DNA of 64,000 nt from Pestalotiopsis fici W106-1. Lineage: Eukaryota > Ascomycota > Sordariomycetes > Amphisphaeriales > Sporocadaceae. A program made the translations under genes and the position numbers. The notes below the pieces were generated by a model, which was not told the DNA's origin, searched no databases, and saw only the letters and a program-made list of their open reading frames with translations. Within the stretch, counting starts at the first letter, position 1; each line of letters begins with the position of its first letter. The stretch spans positions 1,504,619 to 1,568,618 of the forward strand of contig NW_006917092.1 in assembly GCF_000516985.1 (NCBI RefSeq), read 5' to 3'. This document shows positions 57,987-64,000 of this stretch, piece by piece.

Positions 57987-60900
57987 CTAGATTCCTTGTA
58001 ACTGGCATAGGCGTTTGAATATGGAGTCCCGTTTCAAAAGTTCCTGCGGAGATCCGGTCTCTACAACTCTGCCAGAATCTAAAACCACCACTCGATCGAA
58101 ATCCATGATGGTGTCAAGCTGGTGCGCGATTGCTATGATGGTCTGAACAGCAAACTCTTCTCGAATGATGTGCTGCATGATACTTGCCGTGTGTTTATCA
58201 ACACTTCTTGGTGTTAGCCATCTACGAGATCTTCTCATTGACGCTGTTAACTTACCTGCTCGTTGCTTCATCCAGCACGATAATCCTACTCGGCTTGAGC
58301 ATGGCTCGCGCCAATGAGAAAAGCTGTTTCTGACCCTGACTGAGCAGTTCTGCGTTAAACCGGGCATGAAGACCACCGTTCGTCTCGATCAAGTCCAACA
58401 GCTCAACCTTCTCGAGCGCTGACCGCATATCCTGATCCGATGCAAGGCCAGATGGGTCGAGGTTCTGGGAAACCTTCTCATAAAAAAAGTACGAGTCCTG
58501 GGGGACAATGTTGAGTGCGGACCTGACAGTGTTGCGGGGTAAATTGCGGACATTGACCCCGTCAATGTAAATGGACCCGTCGGTCAAGTCAAGCATTCGG
58601 GCGAGAGCTAAGACGAGAGAGCTCTTGCCGCTTCCACTACGTCCACAGATTGCAACCTTCTCACCACCCTTGATCATGATCGATACATCTTGAAATGCTA
58701 GGCTTGCCATTTCGTCGGCCTTGTAGCTGGCCGAGATGGAGTCTAGACGTACATCTCCAGTTCGAGGCCATGCTGTGGGTGGCACGTCCGTCCCTTCTCC
58801 CAATTCTTCGGATGCTGTACTCTCCTGGAAGGACTTTGTACGAGCAATGGCTCCAATAGACGTCTCCAGGTTAGTCCAATTGATGACAATCCTCTTTAGC
58901 TCCGCGCTGATGGTCATAAGATTGACCAAAGCCACACCGAGGAATGTTGTGGAAGAACTCAATCGGACAGCTACGGCTATCAGAACGACTGCAGTGACGG
59001 CAATCATAAGCTCCAAAACCAACTGTAGCCATCGTTGTACCATGTAAAGAAGGTACAAAGGCCGCTGTGACGCATCGATTAGTTTTTGGTTCAAAGCAAG
59101 ACTTTCGCTGGCCCATCCAAACGAACGAATTGTAGTGATACCGTGTAAAGTCTCTAGAAAGTGTGTGTACAAGGGAGCCTTTGCTTCGAGCTCGAGAAAG
59201 CGGAGCTGGCGCGAGGTGCGGAGGTAGAAGCCCTGTATAGCGAAGAGCAGCAGGAGCAGGAATGGGTAGGCGATGGCTACGTAGGGCGCAGCAACTGCGA
59301 TAATGACCAATTGAACCAGGGCAACTAGGCCTGCAGAAACGGTATCCAATAGAGCCAATGGAAGTTCCCCGTCGATGAGGATGATGTCTTGGGAGAAGCG
59401 ATTTAGTGTGACACCCATATCCACCGTGCTGAAGAATGACAGAGGCGCTCGCATCAAAGTGTTGAGAGCCACTTCATGTAATGCAGATCCGGATTTGACA
59501 GCAATTGAAATCAAGGTGTGACCCGCAAAGAGGGCAAGAAAGACTAGACCAAGAGTTTGGAATACCGAATAGACCACCATATAGTACGTGTTGCGATCCT
59601 CCCCGGATGCAATTGCGCTTGCCCAAAAGTTGAGCCATACCGGCCCAATTGTAGAAAAGACAGCCCATCCACACTGGTAGGCAGCAAATACTAGCATTCT
59701 CCAAAGCCCAATGTGGCCGAACATGTACTTGTAAATGGTGGGATCGCCTAAGCGCCTTTTGAGATCATTTGACATGTCCAAGTCCGGGACGTCACCCGGA
59801 AAAGTCAATTCCTTTGGGACACCAACAGTGTCTGTCGTAGTCTTATCAAGATCGTTGTTATTGTCTCGAATAGCCAATGATTTGATATATTCCGAGCTTT
59901 GGGCCATTTTTTCGTACGTCCCACTCTCTGCTATCCGTCCATCTTTGCTTAGGACGATGATATGGTCTGCTTGTGGGAGAGCCGAGATATCGTGCGTAAA
60001 GAGTAGAACGGTACAGTTCATCTTGCGAAGGAGTCCCTGCGGTCCAAACACGTGCTGGAACACATGGTCCTTGGTCGTCGCATCTAAACCGCTCAAAACA
60101 TCATCGAACACGGCCAACGATGCCCGCGCGTAAACCGCTCGTGCTATGGTTAGTCTTTGGCGCTGGCCACCACTCAAAGCCACGCCTCTGCTACCAACTT
60201 GAGTCAAATCGCCACCCGGGAATGACGAAATATCTTTGGAGAGATCGACCGCCTGGCATACATGTTCGTACCAATTGTTGTCAAAATGAGAGAATCCAAG
60301 GATGTTATCTCGCAGAGAGCCATTCATGAGGAAAGGTTCCTGGTCACAGTATGCGATGTTTTGACTTTCGATTTCGAGATGAACTTGACCCTCTGACCAA
60401 GGTAATTCGCCAACAACAGCTTTGCTGAGAGTGGTTTTCCCACAGGCCACAGGTCCAACCACGACAGTCAATCTGTTCTTAGGGACGTCTAAATCAATTT
60501 CTCTCAAAATTGGCTTCGCATCAATCCACCCGAAATTCCCATTTCGGATGGTGATGGCATTGTGATTTTCGCCCTGGGCTTCCTTTTTGTATGCTGCCAC
60601 ATCGTCGGATGAAACAGTGTCCCCATGGATTCCGCCCGCAGTGATCATGCGTGTGTTATGATTGTCCCGAGCGGCGAGGTAGCTTCCAATACGACCAAGA
60701 CATCCAAGGGAGGCAATGAATTGAGGTATTGATTGAAAGAGATTGGCAAGAGGCTGACTCATGAGCTGAAGCAAAGACAATGACGTGAATATACTCGTGC
60801 TATTCAGAGATGTTCCTGAGCTCCTGGATTGAAGCAAGAACACCATGAATGTGAAAACAGGTGACAGTAAAAGTGGAACAAATGCAATGATGGCTGTCAA

Positions 60901-62367
60901 CACCTCGATATATCGAAAGTGCCGGGCGGCGCCGAGTTCCTTCGACCGCAAGCTTCTGAGCATTGCATGTATGCCGGTCGATAGTCCGAGGAGCTTGACG
61001 CCCTTCATGTCTCCGATGCATTTGCCGATTTTGCTGACGCGCTCTTGTGTCGCTTCCATCCATTTGACCTGGCTTTTCTCGGCGTACTTGCTTATGAGGA
61101 ACGACCCGCAGCTTGACAGAACCGTCACAACAGCCGGAGCAACACAGGCGATGCCAAGTTCTCCGTAGAGGAGCCATATCGAAATGGCGACCTGGACTGT
61201 GTTGGCCCAGATCTCATGAACATCTTTGAAGCCTTGAATAAGACGTTCCATATCAGTACTCATCAAGGCCACTGGGGCGGTCATGTCGTATCGGGCTACG
61301 TCGATGTTGACTGTCTTCTCATAGATAGCTGCAACAAGACAACCGCGCATCCTCACTAGGCCTTTATATGTCAAGCGCCAGTACCAACAAGTTGAGATTG
61401 CCAGGCATAGATAGACTAGACCATATGCACCGATAAATCCATAACCAGTACTGATCATGGGGCTCCCGAAACCTTGGATATAGTTGAGGAATTCACGGAG
61501 TAAGAGCGGCTGGCAGATTGTACAAGCTATCTGGACGATCCGTGGTATAACTGGCCCCAAAAATGACCATTTGAGAGTTTGCAGAAGAGCTAAGACGGTC
61601 CTGTTAACCAGACTGCGTCCCGCTCCCGATGCCCAGGCTGCACGAAACAATTGTGACAATTTGGAAGTCGCAAGTCCGGATTCTAGCGGGTATAGATCAT
61701 CGGGTTTCATGATATGCCGGTGACCTTTGGCTAGAATACGGCGCAGCCACAGTAGGATGCTTTGAGCATAGATGCCGCTCTTTTCCTCGGGACTTTTTCG
61801 ATCCCATGCTGGAGGCAGGAACCGGCCTTTCTCGACGCTTTCCTGGATCAAAAGGCAGATTTTCAGAGCAAGAGAGGTTGTGAAGAGTGCCGCGATGGTG
61901 GAGTCGGAGCCCTTCAGCCACAAGGTGCGAGTCTGCGCCGCATCGAACAGCACTGAAAGCAAAAGATAGACATTCAGCAAAGCGGATGGGCGTGGCGAAT
62001 AGGCGTGCTCAGCCCACGACAGCGCTGCCAAAGGGAAGACGGCGACAAGCGAGAGAACTGCAGAAGCCAGGCTCACTCGTGTCTGGTGGCTACTAGACTG
62101 GGCCCACAAGGCCAATAGGGCAGTCTGCACAATCCCATAGCAGACAATGCCGACCAATTTGAAGCGCTGGAACTTTGTGCCCAAAACTTCCCTCTTCCGG
62201 TGGGATAGAAGAGTGCGAAGACGAGCAACACCGAGTACTACAAGGAGAGACGACGGGAGGATGGATAAGATGGTTTGCTCAAAAAGCAAGGTGAAGTCGA
62301 AGTCGCCCCTGCAGCCCTGGATAGCAGGGCCAAAGCTGGCGTCGTCGCACAGCGTAATATTAGCCAT
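57987..62367 (-). CDS. MRP-type (ABCC) full-length ABC transporter of the cluster
   Basis: Two exons (62367-58256 and 58203-57987) with a 52-bp intron that splits the D-loop (DEATSS/VDKHTA), giving about 1442 residues. An N-terminal TMD0-like set of helices precedes two TMD-NBD halves, the ABCC layout. NBD1: Walker A VVGPVACGKTT, signature LSGGQRQR, Walker B LAVFDDVLSGLD. NBD2: Walker A ICGRSGSGKSS, signature LSQGQKQ, Walker B IIVLDEATSS, H-loop IAHQLDTI. NBD1 has Asp where NBD2 has the catalytic Glu, the usual ABCC asymmetry. Fungal members export organic anions, conjugates and secondary metabolites at the plasma or vacuolar membrane. Position at the edge of the PKS cluster suggests product export or self-protection. 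The start ATG is at 62367; a longer TTG-started frame is not used. Confidence 0.94.
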
Positions 62368-63492
62368 GAGTTCATTGAATGTAAGATATTCCGCGACAAA
62401 TCGCAAAGACGTTCAATTGAAGTGGTCGGGCGCCGTGAAAGAGTCGGTCCAGCAATCAATTGATGGTCAATGGCAGTACTTGGTGTTCAATCAAAAGAGT
62501 GATGTATTGGAGGAGGTGACGCTAATGGGGCTCGGCTACGCCTCGCTAAAATCCCCTACCTTGGGGGATGGCCCGTATGTACCCCCTGCCAACAAGTTAG
62601 CGAAGAGCGGCGGTCGTTTAGTGTGTGTGTGCAGTGACTTGGATACTACTATGGTAAGACTACCTGACGTAGGTACTAGACGCGGCACAATCTGACTTAC
62701 ACACCCAGGTATGTACACCCCAGCCCAAGTAATCCTTGAGGGTACATCGCTTGCAAACAAACAATCAACATTTGCTTTTTACATACATATGCATGTAGGG
62801 ATCGGGGAGATCCCGCAGAAATTCAAGCCTCATGTGGCTGTGCTGTAACAGCAGCGACCAGCATTGCCGCAAAGATTAGAGGCGTTCAGGACTGCCTAAA
62901 TGTGTCAGTAGGGGGGTCATTGCATTCAAGTTTGAAGCTTTTACAAAGGCACTGGAAAGGTTCCAAGTCAAAAACAACGGACTCTTCAGGCCCAATCTTA
63001 CTTGAACAAAGCCCTGCAGGTGGTCTGCTACGCCACGCGAAGAATTATGGTTGCACACATGTATTACTTGAGGGTATAATTGGGCACGTGACGTCGAGCC
63101 GGAAGCAATTATTATGCTAGAGACTTATGTCAATTACTCTTGCTTGCTAGGTACATGCATAAGGTGGCACTTGTCACTGTAACCTCCGGTGAAAAGGGTC
63201 AGTAGTCTGCGGAGAGAGGCACGAACATCATGGTTGACGAAGAGGAGCGCTCGGCGACTATGCATTTCTATGCATTTCTCTATACTATCACAACGAGAGT
63301 ACATGGTCATGACCAAGCCTCGGTCAGAAAGCCACGAGAACATCACTGTGACCAACAACGCAAGACGCAGAACTTGATCCCTCAATCGTTTGCGGATCAT
63401 GCAATCTTCCACAATCCCAACCTTTGTTGCTATCTAAGCACCCCAGTTCTCACATGCATGGTGCATCAATAGCTTGAATAGTACCACCAGCC
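62368..63492. other. Intergenic region at the cluster edge
   Basis: About 1.1 kb holding the promoter of the ABCC transporter and the 3' flank of the last gene. Small frames on either strand are unsupported. Confidence 0.45.
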
Positions 63493-63999
63493 TTAGTAAT
63501 TCCAGCGGATCAGGCCACAGTCGGGGAATTTGCGCCAAAGTAGGGCACTCAGACCATGCATTGGGTTCACCTCCATTTGAGCGTGCGCGCAGTGATCCCA
63601 ATGTTCCCATTGTGACAGATACGAGTCGATTGTGTGTAGTCCTCTACGAGATACAGCTGTGAAGAGTCTCCGGTTCATCTCGGCACAGTGACGCTGGTGA
63701 ACTGCATCTTGTAAGCATCTGAACATGGACAATTGTTGACAATACTTACATTCCCACTCAACGAGTAGAAAGTCGTGCTCTCCTTTGGAAGCCTCTTCAA
63801 TAGTGACTTCTTGTGTGCGGTTTGGCTGTAGCCAGAATCTCCAGTTTGTGTATTTTCTGAAGTTCTCCTCTGTTTCCTCGTCGTAGCATTGTGGGTGCAG
63901 CCATGCGCCGTAGAGCAGGCCAAATTTACAACCACGTTCCCTTGCTTCAGCAGCACTGTTGCCGCAGGGGTTCATGTAAGTGAACTCAGCATTTGGGTT
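63493..63999 (-). CDS. Fungal protein with two HxxHC motifs (UstYa-like), C-terminal part only
   Basis: Partial gene entering from the right edge. Exon 63999-63750, a 48-bp intron, then 63701-63493. The visible part begins NPNAEFTYMNPCGNSAAEARERGC, then WLHPQCYDEE and a W-rich segment. After splicing, FHQRHCAEMNRR and EHWDHCAH supply two HxxHC motifs, the hallmark of the UstYa/DUF3328 oxidases and a related, very widespread ascomycete family with the same CGxxxxEAxxxGC start. The unspliced frame would replace the first HxxHC, which supports the intron. The N-terminus, where a membrane anchor is expected, is outside the window. It could be part of the cluster or an independent family member. 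Confidence 0.7.
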   Translation of the reverse strand, partial: NPNAEFTYMNPCGNSAAEARERGCKFGLLYGAWLHPQCYDEETEENFRKYTNWRFWLQPNRTQEVTIEEASKGEHDFLLVEWECKYCQQLSMFRCLQDAVHQRHCAEMNRRLFTAVSRRGLHTIDSYLSQWEHWDHCAHAQMEVNPMHGLSALLWRKFPDCGLIRWNY

Positions 64000-64000
64000 C

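Overview
The window is nuclear DNA of a filamentous ascomycete, most likely a sordariomycete and plausibly Hypocreales. The evidence is short (about 45-75 nt) GT-AG introns, Zn2Cys6 regulators, a highly reducing polyketide synthase (HR-PKS) cluster, and NLR and effector-like genes of the fungal programmed-cell-death type. Gene models below were rebuilt by hand from splice sites and phase, so exon borders are predictions. No tRNA, rRNA, CRISPR array or transposase was recognised.

Left part (1-16.5 kb). The window opens with the 3' end of a rhodopsin-fold fungal membrane protein. Next come a monocarboxylate-type MFS carrier divergent from a Zn2Cys6 regulator, an ADP1-like ABCG transporter whose signal-peptide exon is only 50 bp, and three housekeeping genes: a UBP14-type deubiquitinase, the mitochondrial Fe-S scaffold ISU1, and a family-16 methyltransferase.

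Middle-left part (17-23 kb). This holds a nine-exon phytanoyl-CoA dioxygenase-like gene, then a divergent pair (Gfo/Idh/MocA dehydrogenase and short-chain dehydrogenase) beside a small P-loop sugar/nucleoside-type kinase. Both dehydrogenases carry an in-frame stop with conserved sequence continuing behind it, so a small catabolic cluster looks freshly decayed, or the assembly has errors there.

Central accessory region (24-36 kb). This is the most unusual stretch. A short NLR-like protein with one N-terminal amyloid-like motif, a SesA/HeLo-like protein with two C-terminal copies, and a third small protein with a possible ubiquitin-like domain and two C-terminal copies lie within 8 kb. The shared pattern is I-x-x-N-(x6)-(K/R)-(Q/V)-N-N-(I/L/F)-I. 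One motif on the NLR and two on the effector is the HET-S/NWD2 arrangement of prion-like signalling. An AAA ATPase with a myristoylation-like N-terminus lies between the first two, and a large unknown membrane protein follows.

Right part (36-62 kb). This is a secondary-metabolite cluster: a 13-exon HR-PKS (KS-AT-DH-cMT-ER-KR-ACP), a divergent P450, an AflR-type regulator, an MFS carrier, a hot-dog thioesterase-like protein and an MRP-type ABC transporter. The PKS has no release domain, so the thioesterase is a candidate for product release, and the two carriers for export. The window closes with a truncated gene carrying two HxxHC motifs.
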